From Jeotgalibaca sp. MA1X17-3 (lineage in GTDB: Bacteria; Bacillota; Bacilli; Lactobacillales; Aerococcaceae), in contig NZ_CP090983.1 of assembly GCF_021513155.1 (NCBI RefSeq), positions 1,287,001 through 1,351,000 on the forward strand: a stretch of 64,000 bases of DNA. Direction: 5' to 3'. The position numbers were made by a program, and so were the translations under genes. The notes under the pieces were generated by a model. It was not told where the DNA came from, ran no database searches, and saw only the letters and a list, made by a program, of their open reading frames with translations. Shown here piece by piece: positions 1 through 8,398 of this stretch. Numbering within the stretch: the first letter of the stretch is position 1; the number at the start of each line of letters is the position of its first letter.

Positions 1-207
1 GCACTTCCAATTCCAGCTCCTATGCCAGGGTATGAAGACGAAGTAATTATGGCTGCTGGAACTTTCATCCAAGGTGCTAGTATTGAATTATCCGCAGATG
101 GCCCTATTAGACCACCATATCTCCTATATATACAAGGTGGATTAACGTTTGAACATGTGAAACTTGCAGTTACTGCAGCTGTAGAAGAGACGTTTATTAA
201 TAGTTAA
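1..207 (+). CDS. C-terminal end of a YnbB-like PLP enzyme (methionine gamma-lyase family, 'aluminium resistance' protein)
   Basis: The reading frame is open from the first base and ends at TAA 205-207, so only about the last 68 residues are present. The tail contains PGYEDEVIMAAGTF and IELSADGPIRPPY followed by YIQGGLTFEHVK. I recognise this as the C-terminus of the YnbB/methionine gamma-lyase family, which are PLP-dependent fold-type-I proteins often found beside glnR in Firmicutes. The ATG at 22 is internal to the gene. The catalytic lysine lies upstream of the window, so activity cannot be judged. A hairpin terminator follows directly, which separates this gene from the PTS operon downstream. 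Confidence 0.75.
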   Translation, partial: ALPIPAPMPGYEDEVIMAAGTFIQGASIELSADGPIRPPYLLYIQGGLTFEHVKLAVTAAVEETFINS

Positions 208-243
208 TTGAGAAAATTGTAATACGTAAAAAGAATCATCGGA

Positions 244-275
244 GTGTTGCTAATTTTATTAGTAGCACTTTTTTT
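244..275 (+). terminator. Rho-independent terminator of the YnbB-like gene
   Basis: GTGTTGCTAAT (244-254) pairs with ATTAGTAGCAC (258-268), an 11-bp stem with two G-U pairs, followed by a run of seven T. It lies 36 bases after the stop codon. Confidence 0.8.
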
Positions 276-384
276 GTTGCAATTTATTTGACTATTTTTA
301 TCGTAATTATTAGAGATTAGAATTATTTAATAAGTAATCTTAACTATAGAACTTATTAAAATTTACAGGATAACATTTTAAATT

Positions 385-454
385 GAAATGATATTTCATT
401 TAATTAATAAAAAAACGAAATATCATTTCCTTTTAAAAAAATATATGTTATTAT
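385..454 (+). promoter_or_regulatory. Two palindromic boxes and weak promoter of the muropeptide PTS operon
   Basis: GAAATGATATTTC (385-397) and its exact reverse complement (417-429) form two 13-bp arms. Each arm is itself nearly palindromic (GAAAT-n3-ATTTC), and their centres are 32 bp apart, about three helical turns. A weak -10 (TATTAT, 449-454) lies 17 bp after TTTCCT (426-431), so the right box would cover the -35. I infer these are operators for the MurR/RpiR regulator encoded in the operon. Nothing in the sequence proves which protein binds them. Confidence 0.55.
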
Positions 455-490
455 ATGAATGTAAGGGATTTCACAAAAGGAGGTGAGCAA

Positions 491-808
491 ATGGAAGAGA
501 TTATATTTGAAATTATAGCAAATGGTGGAGATGCAAAATCATCTGCATATGAAGCAATAGAAGAATCAGAAAAAGGAAATTACGAGAGAGCTGAAGAATT
601 ATTAAAAGAAGCAGATGAAGCTTTGAAAAAAGCTCATAATGTACAAACTAAAATAATAACAGATGAAGTTAATGGAAAACATATCCAAGTGTCCGTGTTA
701 TTTGTGCATGCTCAAGATCATTTAATGACTGCTATGGAGGTGAGAACGTTAGCAGAACGTTTTATAAACCTAAATAAAAAAATTAATACATTAATGGAAC
801 GTCATTAA
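491..808 (+). CDS. PTS lactose/cellobiose-family EIIA
   Basis: This 105-residue soluble protein is the first phosphocarrier of a Lac-family PTS, taking phosphate from HPr and passing it to the IIB encoded downstream. The signature is HAQDHLMT: His73 is the expected phosphorylation site, and Asp76 with His77 match the metal-site residues of the helical IIA-Lac trimer. I start at ATG 491 because AAAGGAGGTG lies just upstream. The longer reading from TTG 455 would include that ribosome site and the promoter. It is the first gene of a row running to MurQ and a sugar kinase, which suggests a muropeptide rather than lactose as substrate (inference). Confidence 0.88.
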   Translation: MEEIIFEIIANGGDAKSSAYEAIEESEKGNYERAEELLKEADEALKKAHNVQTKIITDEVNGKHIQVSVLFVHAQDHLMTAMEVRTLAERFINLNKKINTLMERH

Positions 809-822
809 AAGGATGTGACTAA

Positions 823-1151
823 ATGACTGAAAATCATATTAAAAACAAAAAAAATTTATAATTAAGACCGATTATTCCATTCCTAGATTTGGTTTTAAGC
901 AATCCATTTTATTGTTACTTACTTTATTTATTACTTTTACTCTAGGTACTGGAATAGTAGAAAATGTATCTAATAGTTTGGCGTTACCTGCTTTACTTGT
1001 TGTATCATCAGTAATTGGTTATTCAATTTCTTTTATACAATTTTATAAGAAAGAGAATGTAAAAAAATCTAGAATGATTATTGGTAGTTTATTTTCGTTA
1101 TTAGCGTTTATTATGTTATTTAGTTTTTACTATGCAAATACAATACTGTAA
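823..1151 (+). CDS. Small membrane protein of the PTS operon, frameshifted
   Basis: The start ATG 823 follows AAAGGATGTG but reads into TAA 859-861 after 12 codons. One extra base in the A8 run 847-854 would join it to the frame that continues to 1151, giving about 109 residues. The joined product has a short charged N-terminus and about three hydrophobic segments, with a KKENVKKSR loop before the last. I do not recognise a family. It sits between IIA and IIB, where a PTS gene set normally has no extra gene. Either a base is missing from the assembly, as in several other genes here, or ribosomes or polymerase slip on the A run. The downstream frame alone offers only a TTG (912) inside the first hydrophobic segment. 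Confidence 0.55.
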
Positions 1152-1173
1152 TTTTAAAGAAGGAGGAAACATT

Positions 1174-1491
1174 ATGAGAGTTATTCTTGTGTGTTCAGGT
1201 GGGATGTCTAGTGCAATAGCTGCAAAGTCTTTAAAGGAAGCAGCTCAAGCTGACGGCATTGATATGGAAGTACATGAGTCAAGTTCAGTAAAATTTCAAG
1301 AAATGGTCAAAGAAGATTACGCCTTAGCACTAGTTGCTCCGCAAATTAGACACCATTTCGATCGCTTGAAAAAAGATGCAGATAGTGCAGGAGTACCAAT
1401 TTTACAAATTAAGCCAAGAGGTTATTCACCAATTGGGGGTAAATTTTTATTAGCTCAAATTAAAAAAGAAGCTGGACAAGTGCTTAAATAA
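1174..1491 (+). CDS. PTS lactose/cellobiose-family EIIB
   Basis: The protein has 105 residues. The N-terminal VILVCSGGMSSA motif carries Cys7, the phosphorylated cysteine of Lac-family IIB domains, in its P-loop-like turn. It accepts phosphate from IIA and transfers it to the sugar during import through IIC. The C-terminal part keeps the typical VALVAPQIRHHFD-like and GVPILQI segments (here ALVAPQIRHHFD). The start ATG 1174 follows GAAGGAGGAAAC. The next gene begins 16 bases after its stop, so IIB and IIC are almost certainly co-transcribed. Confidence 0.9.
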   Translation: MRVILVCSGGMSSAIAAKSLKEAAQADGIDMEVHESSSVKFQEMVKEDYALALVAPQIRHHFDRLKKDADSAGVPILQIKPRGYSPIGGKFLLAQIKKEAGQVLK

Positions 1492-1507
1492 AAAGGGGGA
1501 AAATTAA

Positions 1508-2854
1508 TTGTTTGATAAATTTACTGTGTTCTTAGATGAAAAATTGTCTACTCCGATGGCAAAATTATCTGAACAAAAACACTTAAGAGCAGTTCGTGAT
1601 GGTATTGTAGCAACTTTACCAATCATCATTGTTGCATCAATGTTTTTAGTAATTGCATTTTTACCCAATTCATTACCTGAATCATGGGGTTTCACACAAT
1701 TCTTAGCAGATAATCAATTTAAAATTTTATTGCCATACCGTATGTCTATGTATATTATGACTTTATATGCAGTTTTTGGAATCGGATACTCATTAGCTAA
1801 ATCATATGAATTAGATGGTCTTTCTGGTGGTATTCTTGCAGAATTAGCCTATTTATTAACAATTATTCCAGCAATTATTCCAGGCGCTAGTGAAGGTGTT
1901 ATGGAATTAGCTACTGGAAATGCAGAATTAACTACTTTTATTGAAGCAGTCCCTACTGGATTTGTTATCCCTATGGCAAATCTTGGATCTGGCGGAATGT
2001 TTATTGGTATTCTAAGTGCATTTATTGCTGTTGAGATTTATAGATTTACAGAACGTAGTGGATTCAAAATTTCAATGCCAGAGCAAGTACCTGCATCAAT
2101 TGCGCGCTCATTTGAAGCAATGACACCAACTGCTATTGTGATTCTTTTATTCGCTACAGTGACCATGTGGCTAGAAGTAGATGTCCACAGTATTATTAAT
2201 TCAATCGTAGCACCATTAGTTTCTGCATCAGACACTCTCCCATCTATATTGCTAATTACTTTTCTAAATAGCTTCTTTTGGTTCTTTGGAATTCATGGGG
2301 CTTCTATCGTAGGATCTATTGCACGTCCATTGTGGTTAGTATTATTGGAACAAAACTCTTCAGCATACGCTATTGGGGAAGCGATTCCTAATATGGCACC
2401 TGAACCTTTCTATCAATGGTACATGTACATTGGCGGTTCTGGAGCAACAATCGGTTTAGCATTAGCACTATTTTTCGCAAAATCACAATATGCAAAAACA
2501 CTTGGTAAAACAGCGTTTGTACCTGCATTATTTAACATTAATGAACCATTAATATTCGGTACTCCAATTGTTTTAAACCCAACATTGTTAATTCCATTTT
2601 TATTAGCTCCAATGATTAACGCTGTTGTTGCTTGGTTTGCTACTAGCTTAGGATTAGTTAATAGAATGGTCGCACTTGCCCCTTGGACATTACCCGGACC
2701 TATTGGAGCTTTCCTAGCAACGGGAAATGATTGGCGAGGTGCATTATTAAATATCTTCCTAATCATTCTTGCTACATTAATTTATTATCCATTTGTTATG
2801 ATGTATGATAGACAATTACTTGCTGAAGAACACGAAGAACTTCATGAAAATTAA
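1508..2854 (+). CDS. PTS lactose/cellobiose-family EIIC permease
   Basis: This is a 448-residue integral membrane permease with about ten hydrophobic segments. The conserved substrate-site stretch FNINEPLIFGTPIVLNP lies near residues 337-353 and is typical of the Lac/diacetylchitobiose IIC family. It carries the disaccharide across the membrane while IIB phosphorylates it. The start is TTG 1508 behind AAAAGGGGGA. The length is normal for a IIC without fused domains. The substrate is inferred from the mupG, murQ and murR neighbours to be MurNAc-GlcNAc. MurNAc PTS permeases known as MurP belong to the glucose family, so a Lac-family transporter in this role is noteworthy. A hairpin terminator follows, but it may only attenuate, because mupG comes next. 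Confidence 0.88.
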   Translation: MFDKFTVFLDEKLSTPMAKLSEQKHLRAVRDGIVATLPIIIVASMFLVIAFLPNSLPESWGFTQFLADNQFKILLPYRMSMYIMTLYAVFGIGYSLAKSYELDGLSGGILAELAYLLTIIPAIIPGASEGVMELATGNAELTTFIEAVPTGFVIPMANLGSGGMFIGILSAFIAVEIYRFTERSGFKISMPEQVPASIARSFEAMTPTAIVILLFATVTMWLEVDVHSIINSIVAPLVSASDTLPSILLITFLNSFFWFFGIHGASIVGSIARPLWLVLLEQNSSAYAIGEAIPNMAPEPFYQWYMYIGGSGATIGLALALFFAKSQYAKTLGKTAFVPALFNINEPLIFGTPIVLNPTLLIPFLLAPMINAVVAWFATSLGLVNRMVALAPWTLPGPIGAFLATGNDWRGALLNIFLIILATLIYYPFVMMYDRQLLAEEHEELHEN

Positions 2855-2883
2855 TCAATAAAAATTGAATAACTTTAGTTAAG

Positions 2884-2907
2884 AGGTCCTTTAGTTAGGA
2901 CCTTTTT
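2884..2907 (+). terminator. Hairpin between the PTS genes and mupG
   Basis: AGGTCCT (2884-2890) and AGGACCT (2897-2903) form a perfect 7-bp stem with a 6-base loop, followed by four further T. It lies 30 bases after the IIC stop and 19 bases before mupG. It could uncouple transporter and enzyme expression or be partly read through. Confidence 0.7.
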
Positions 2908-2925
2908 AAATAGAAGGAGACTATT

Positions 2926-4020
2926 ATGAGAAAATTAGGTATATCTATTTATCCTGAAAAATCATCAAAAAAAGAAATGTTTGATTATATTGATATAGCT
3001 TCAGAACATGGATTTAGTAGAATTTTTTCTTGCTTATTATCAGCTGAAGAAGATAAAGAAGAAATAATTAGCCATTACTCAGAAATTAATAATTATGCAC
3101 GAAATAAAAATTTTGAGGTTATTGTTGATGTTTCACCTAGAATATTTGAAAAATTACAGATAAGTTATAATGATCTCACGTTTTTTAAACAGTTAGGTGC
3201 TGATGGATTACGTCTTGATTTAGGGTTCACAGGAAGTGAAGAGTCTTTAATGACTTTTAATGAGCACGGGTTAAGTATAGAGATAAATATGAGTAATAAT
3301 GTTCATACAATTGATACTATTATGGACTATCAACCAAATCAATATAATTTGCTTGCAAGCCATAATTTTTATCCTCATCGTCATACTGGACTAAGTTTAG
3401 AATTTTTTAAACAATGTAGTGCACGATTTAATAAATATGGACTACGAACTTCTGCTTTCATCTCAAGTAACAATAAAAATACGTTTGGGCCATGGCCTGT
3501 TACAGATGGATTACCAACACTTGAAATCCATCGAAACTTACCTTTAGATATCCAATTAAAACATTATATCGCACTCAATATCATAGATGATATTGTAATA
3601 TCAAATTGCTTTCCTTCAGCAGAGGAAATGAGTGCAGTAAAAAAATTAGACTTATCAATTGTAACGTTTGATGTAGTCCCTATATTAGAACTACCTGAAA
3701 CAGAAAGAAAGATAATGTTTGATATGCTTCACTTTAATCGTGGAGATATTAACGAAAATCTGATACGCTCTACTCAAAGTCGAGTAAAATATAAAGGTCA
3801 CTCATTCCCAGTATTCAATGCACCAGAAGAAATCAAACGAGGAGATATCATTATTGAAAGTAGCGAATATGGGCATTATGCAGGAGAAATGCAAATCGCA
3901 CTAACAAACATGCTAAACAGTGGGAAAAGTAATGTAGTAGGCTCAATTCGTTCAGAAGAACATTTTATACTTGATGAATTGAAACCATGGCAAAAATTCA
4001 AATTACAATTATCTAAATAA
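2926..4020 (+). CDS. mupG: MupG-family 6-phospho-N-acetylmuramidase (DUF871)
   Basis: The 364-residue protein starts with RKLGISIYPE and continues as a TIM-barrel of the DUF871 family, followed by a small C-terminal domain from about residue 250. The Staphylococcus aureus member MupG hydrolyses MurNAc-6-phosphate-GlcNAc in the cytoplasm to MurNAc-6P and GlcNAc. The neighbours here match that step: a PTS to deliver the phosphorylated disaccharide, MurQ for MurNAc-6P and a kinase for free GlcNAc. The start ATG 2926 follows AGAAGGAGAC. No signal peptide is visible, as expected for an enzyme acting on a phosphorylated substrate made during import. The function is inferred by family and context. 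Confidence 0.85.
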   Translation: MRKLGISIYPEKSSKKEMFDYIDIASEHGFSRIFSCLLSAEEDKEEIISHYSEINNYARNKNFEVIVDVSPRIFEKLQISYNDLTFFKQLGADGLRLDLGFTGSEESLMTFNEHGLSIEINMSNNVHTIDTIMDYQPNQYNLLASHNFYPHRHTGLSLEFFKQCSARFNKYGLRTSAFISSNNKNTFGPWPVTDGLPTLEIHRNLPLDIQLKHYIALNIIDDIVISNCFPSAEEMSAVKKLDLSIVTFDVVPILELPETERKIMFDMLHFNRGDINENLIRSTQSRVKYKGHSFPVFNAPEEIKRGDIIIESSEYGHYAGEMQIALTNMLNSGKSNVVGSIRSEEHFILDELKPWQKFKLQLSK

Positions 4021-4040
4021 AAATAGAGAGGGAATTAAAA

Positions 4041-4889
4041 ATGACTAATGTAACTGCCTTAATAAAAAGTATAAGAGACCAATTACCCAAGGCAGAAAAA
4101 CGATTAGGGGACTATATTCTTAAAAATCCCGGAGAAGTTTTATATATGACAGCACAAGAACTAGGTGAAGTAAGTGGAACAAGTGCAGCAACTGTCATTC
4201 GCTTGAGTAAAAAACTGGAAATGAAAAGTTTTTCCCAGTTAAAAATATTTTTACATAATGAATGGGATAGGGATAGCAAAGAAGGTTATTCTGATATTAC
4301 TCCAGAAGAATCCATAATGGATATCAAAGAAAAATTACTTGGCAATGCCTATCAATCATTATCCGATACACTTTCTTTATTAGACAATGAACGAATTGAA
4401 CAGGCAACAAATGCAATTGAAAAAGCAGATATTATTTATATTTTCGGAATGGGGTCTTCTTATCTAGTAGCAGAAAATATAGGACAAAAATATAGTCGAA
4501 TTGGTAAAACTTGTATTGTTTTAAATGATATACACGGATTAATCACTGCCATGGTCAATAGTAAATCAGATAATTTATTTATTGGAATCTCAAACTCAGG
4601 AAGAACTTCAGAAGTTCTTAAATTAATTAAATTAGCTAATAAAAACAATATGCAAACAATGAGTATTACGCAATTTGGAAATAACCCTATCTCAAATGAA
4701 GCTAACATCAAATTACAGCATATACGTGTAAATGAACCAGCTTATCGAGGAGCAGCAACCGTTTCATTACATGTTCAATTCTATTTAGTAGACGTTTTAT
4801 TTTATACTTACTCATCAAAGCATTATGAAGAGGTAATGCATCACATTATTACAACACGGGAAGAAATAATGTCTTATAAAGAGAAATAA
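4041..4889 (+). CDS. murR: MurR/RpiR-family transcriptional regulator
   Basis: This 282-residue regulator has an N-terminal RpiR helix-turn-helix (about residues 1-77, with TSAATVIRLSKKL as the recognition region) and a C-terminal SIS sugar-phosphate domain (about 125-255, including IFGMGSS and GISNSGRT). Family members sense phosphosugars such as MurNAc-6P through the SIS domain. Its place inside the operon, just before murQ, suggests self-regulation of the muropeptide genes, plausibly through the palindromic boxes at 385-429. Whether it represses or activates cannot be told from sequence. It starts at ATG 4041 behind GAGAGGGA, 20 bases after mupG. Confidence 0.85.
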   Translation: MTNVTALIKSIRDQLPKAEKRLGDYILKNPGEVLYMTAQELGEVSGTSAATVIRLSKKLEMKSFSQLKIFLHNEWDRDSKEGYSDITPEESIMDIKEKLLGNAYQSLSDTLSLLDNERIEQATNAIEKADIIYIFGMGSSYLVAENIGQKYSRIGKTCIVLNDIHGLITAMVNSKSDNLFIGISNSGRTSEVLKLIKLANKNNMQTMSITQFGNNPISNEANIKLQHIRVNEPAYRGAATVSLHVQFYLVDVLFYTYSSKHYEEVMHHIITTREEIMSYKEK

Positions 4890-4910
4890 GTTTAAGAAAG
4901 TGAGAAGAGA

Positions 4911-5825
4911 ATGGAAAGTTTAAATTTAGCAAAATTAGAAACGGAACAACAAAATCAAAAATCCTTAAAAATTGATCGAGTAAGCACAAAAGAAATGTTA
5001 GAAATGATGAACGATGAAGATTTAACGGTAAGCAAGAGCGTCAGAAAAGAAATTCCAACAATTTCTAAAATCGTTGACTTAGTTTATACCTCTTTAGAAA
5101 ATGGGGGTCGTCTTTTTTATATTGGCGCAGGTACCTCTGGTCGACTAGGGGTCTTAGATGCATCAGAATGTCCACCTACTTTTGGGGTATCTTATGAACT
5201 CGTACAAGGATTGATTGCTGGCGGGGAAAAAGCGATTCTTAAAGCACAAGAAGGGGTAGAAGATCAACCTGAAGAAGGTAAAAAAGATTTAATCAGTCGT
5301 AACTTAACGAGTAAAGATGTCGTGATTGGTATTGCTGCAAGTGGAAGAACACCATACGTTACGGGTGCATTAAATTATGCGAAGGAAATAGGAGCTTCAA
5401 GCGCCAGTATAAGCTGTGTGAGTAAAGCAAAAATTTCAGAAGCAGCAGATATAGCCCTTGAAATAATTACAGGTCCAGAGATTATTACAGGGTCTACTCG
5501 ATTGAAAGCAGGAACTGCACAAAAAATGATTTTAAATATGATTACCACAAGTGTGATGATTAAGTTGGGAAAAGTTTATCAAAACTATATGGTAGATCTT
5601 CAACCTACAAATAAAAAATTAGTTAGTCGTGCACAAGAGATGATAAGAGATATTACTGGTGTCGATCAATCCAAAGCAATAGAGTTATATGAAGCAGCGA
5701 ATGGTCATGTAAAAACAGCGATCATGATGGAATTGGGAGGATTTTCAGCTGATTGCGCACGAAAACAACTTGAGTTAAATAAAGGGCATATTTCAAGAGC
5801 AATTAGAAAGGTCGAAAAAGAATAG
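4911..5825 (+). CDS. murQ: N-acetylmuramic acid 6-phosphate etherase
   Basis: The 304-residue enzyme removes D-lactate from MurNAc-6P to give GlcNAc-6P, the entry point to amino-sugar metabolism. The strongest motif is GAGTSGRLGVLDASECPPTF at residues 73-92, a SIS-fold signature with the conserved Glu86. A second SIS segment, GIAASGRTPYV, follows, and the C-terminal region has GVDQSKAIELYEAANGHVK. Length and motifs are complete. It starts 21 bases after murR behind GTGAGAAGAG. It completes the MupG route by handling the MurNAc-6P half of the disaccharide. Confidence 0.95.
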   Translation: MESLNLAKLETEQQNQKSLKIDRVSTKEMLEMMNDEDLTVSKSVRKEIPTISKIVDLVYTSLENGGRLFYIGAGTSGRLGVLDASECPPTFGVSYELVQGLIAGGEKAILKAQEGVEDQPEEGKKDLISRNLTSKDVVIGIAASGRTPYVTGALNYAKEIGASSASISCVSKAKISEAADIALEIITGPEIITGSTRLKAGTAQKMILNMITTSVMIKLGKVYQNYMVDLQPTNKKLVSRAQEMIRDITGVDQSKAIELYEAANGHVKTAIMMELGGFSADCARKQLELNKGHISRAIRKVEKE

Positions 5826-5835
5826 AGGCACTGAG

Positions 5836-6741
5836 ATGTATTATATAGGAATTGATGGTGGGGGAACGAAGACCTCATTTAAAATTTTTGATGAACAAGA
5901 AAATTGTATAGATAGTGTTTTAAAACCTACATGCCACCTTTTACAAGTGAGTTCTAGACAAGCAACTCAACTCTTAAAAGAAGGTGTAAATGAGCTGATA
6001 GAAAAACTTCCAAAGGAGGAAGACATTTTAATTGGTATAGGTTTGGCAGGATACGGTAAAGATAAATTTCTTAGAAATGAAATTGAAAAGGTTTGTCAAC
6101 AAGCCTTTCATCCGTATGAATTTTATGTATTCAATGACGTAAGTATTGCTTTGGAAGGTTCGTTAAATGGTCAGGATGGCATATTAGTTGTTGCAGGAAC
6201 TGGTTCTATTGCTCTTTCTAAAAAGAATGAAGAGTATATGCGTACAGGTGGTTGGGGCTATATGCTAGGGGATGAAGGAAGTGCGTACTGGATAGCAAAG
6301 GAAGTTTTTCGACACTATACTTTACAAATTGATGGACGTGCAGAAAGAACTCAGCTTGTTCATATTGTTAAGAATAAACTTGAATTAGAAGAAGAGTATG
6401 ATTTAATTTCTTATATGGCAAGTAAAATAAAAAATGACCGTCAAGAGATTGCAAACCATGCGATTATTTTAAACGAGCTTATACTCATTAAGGATCCAGT
6501 TGCATTTGAAATACTCGATGCACTTGCTTCACAATTAAGTCTTTTAATTAATACACTTGGTAAAAACTTTAAAAAGAATATAAACGTTTCTTATATTGGT
6601 GGAGTTTTCAATCTTGGGGAGGAATTATTTAAAAGATTAAGAGCTAAATTATCTACACACATCAGTTTAGTAGAACCTATATATTCTCCTGAAATTGGTG
6701 CAATTATTAAAGCTAAAATAAACTATTCTAGGGAAGATTAA
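5836..6741 (+). CDS. BadF/BadG-family N-acetylglucosamine kinase
   Basis: This 301-residue sugar kinase has an actin-like ATPase fold. It starts with YYIGIDGGGTKTSF (phosphate 1 loop), carries VVAGTGSIAL near residue 118 and GWGYMLGDEGSAYWI near 137, all typical of the BadF/BadG GlcNAc kinases. Free GlcNAc is produced by MupG but is not phosphorylated by the PTS, so this kinase would make GlcNAc-6P. Some relatives (MurK) also phosphorylate MurNAc, and that cannot be excluded. It begins 10 bases after murQ, clearly in the same operon. Confidence 0.82.
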   Translation: MYYIGIDGGGTKTSFKIFDEQENCIDSVLKPTCHLLQVSSRQATQLLKEGVNELIEKLPKEEDILIGIGLAGYGKDKFLRNEIEKVCQQAFHPYEFYVFNDVSIALEGSLNGQDGILVVAGTGSIALSKKNEEYMRTGGWGYMLGDEGSAYWIAKEVFRHYTLQIDGRAERTQLVHIVKNKLELEEEYDLISYMASKIKNDRQEIANHAIILNELILIKDPVAFEILDALASQLSLLINTLGKNFKKNINVSYIGGVFNLGEELFKRLRAKLSTHISLVEPIYSPEIGAIIKAKINYSRED

Positions 6742-6848
6742 CATCCTTATTAAATGGAAATTATAATTGTTTTAGAAATGAAGGAAAAGTGTCATAAGTG
6801 TTGAAAGCTTTATTGTATTTCTCAAAATAATTTATTTACGGAGGGACT

Positions 6849-8303
6849 ATGGACTTTAAAACTGAAATTAAACCAATTCTTTGGGGAGGCGCTACAGCAT
6901 CCAGTCAATATGAAGGAGGATGGAATGAGGGCGGTAAAGGCTTAGATACACAGGAATGTCGACCATATTTACCAAAAACTAGTAATGCAACAACTCAGAC
7001 ACGATTACTCACACGTAAAAATATTGATGAAGCAAAAAAAACGAAGACCCAGATGTATTACCCGTTTCGTAAAGGAACTCAAGGCTACTATCATGTAGAA
7101 GAAGATATTAATTTGTTGAAGGAATTAGGTATTGACGTATATCGATTGTCTATTAGTTGGGCTCGTCTATTTCCTACAGGAGTAGAAAGTGAACCCAATC
7201 AAGCGGGAATTGATTATTATACTGAAGTAATTACCAAAATTAAACAGGCTGGTATGAAAATTTTTCTGACAATGAACCATTATGCGGTACCCATTCATCT
7301 TGTTGATGAATATGGCGGATGGTCTAGTCGTGAACTTATTGATCTTTACGTTCATTTTGCAAATGTCGTATTTATAAATTGGGGAAATCAAATTGATTAT
7401 TATCTTCCGTTTAACGAAATAAATGCTGGCTATTTTTCACCTTATAATGGGTTGGGTATTCTAAAAGAAGAAAATGCTGATTATGATTTATCAAAAGTCT
7501 TCCAAGGACTACATAACCAATTTGTTGCAAGTGCAAAAACAATTGCACTTGGACGTGAGCTGACAAAAGCGAAATCTGGTTGTATGGTATCTGTATTTTG
7601 CTATTACGCAGAAACACCTAATCCAGATGACAATATGAAATTGATTCAAGAAGAAAATATTAATCAATGGTTTTGTTCCGATGTTTTAATGCGCGGGTAT
7701 TATCCTAGCTATATGACGCGTTTTTTTGAGGAAAATAAAATAACACTAAATATTGAACCAGAAGATTTAAAATTTTTAGAAAACGATACGGCAGATTTTG
7801 TTTCCTTCTCTTATTATCAATCAAGTGTCATTTCTATAAACGAGCGAGAAATGACAGCAGGAAACTTAGTTGCAACAATAAAGAATCCATACTTAAAAGC
7901 TACTGAATGGGGATGGCAAATTGATCCAGTCGGTTTAAGGATTTCACTCAATAAAGTTTATGATCGATATCAAAAACCTGTTTTCATTTCTGAAAATGGT
8001 TTCGGAGATTATGACTCATTAAAGCCAGATGGAACAATCGAAGATAAAAATCGAATTAGATATTTTGAGACTCATTTTGAACAAATCAAAGAAGCTCTTA
8101 GAGATGGTGTTGATTTAATTGGTTACATTATGTGGGGTGTGATTGATATTGTATCTGCAGGTAGTTGTGAGATGGAAAAACGCTATGGTGTTATTTATGT
8201 AGATGCGGACAACAATGGTGAAGGAACTTATAACCGTTATAAGAAAGACAGCTTTAGCTGGTTTCAAAAATACATTGAAAAAGAAAAGTTGATTGAAAAT
8301 TAA
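6849..8303 (+). CDS. GH1 6-phospho-beta-glycosidase
   Basis: A 484-residue glycoside hydrolase family 1 enzyme. The acid/base is Glu190 in LPFNEIN and the nucleophile Glu382 in FISENGFG. The C-terminal SAGSCEMEKRYG stretch (436-447) has Ser, Lys and Tyr in the arrangement that binds the 6-phosphate in phospho-beta-glycosidases, so a PTS-delivered substrate is likely. It follows the kinase after 107 bases with its own ribosome site (CGGAGGGA). It may cleave another phosphorylated beta-glucoside or a GlcNAc-containing disaccharide taken up by the same PTS. It ends in a strong terminator. Confidence 0.87.
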   Translation: MDFKTEIKPILWGGATASSQYEGGWNEGGKGLDTQECRPYLPKTSNATTQTRLLTRKNIDEAKKTKTQMYYPFRKGTQGYYHVEEDINLLKELGIDVYRLSISWARLFPTGVESEPNQAGIDYYTEVITKIKQAGMKIFLTMNHYAVPIHLVDEYGGWSSRELIDLYVHFANVVFINWGNQIDYYLPFNEINAGYFSPYNGLGILKEENADYDLSKVFQGLHNQFVASAKTIALGRELTKAKSGCMVSVFCYYAETPNPDDNMKLIQEENINQWFCSDVLMRGYYPSYMTRFFEENKITLNIEPEDLKFLENDTADFVSFSYYQSSVISINEREMTAGNLVATIKNPYLKATEWGWQIDPVGLRISLNKVYDRYQKPVFISENGFGDYDSLKPDGTIEDKNRIRYFETHFEQIKEALRDGVDLIGYIMWGVIDIVSAGSCEMEKRYGVIYVDADNNGEGTYNRYKKDSFSWFQKYIEKEKLIEN

Positions 8304-8312
8304 AAATTGGAA

Positions 8313-8368
8313 AAACTACCTCTTGGAAGCTAGATAAAAAAATCTGCCTTCCAAGGGGTAGTTTTGTT
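8313..8368. terminator. Bidirectional terminator between the GH1 gene and the S24 regulator
   Basis: AAAACTACCTCTTGGAAG (8313-8330) pairs with 8348-8365 in an 18-bp stem with one wobble. A and T runs lie on the two sides, so it can serve both convergent genes. Confidence 0.85.
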
Positions 8369-8398
8369 AAAATTATAAAAGGAATGAGATACTTTTGT

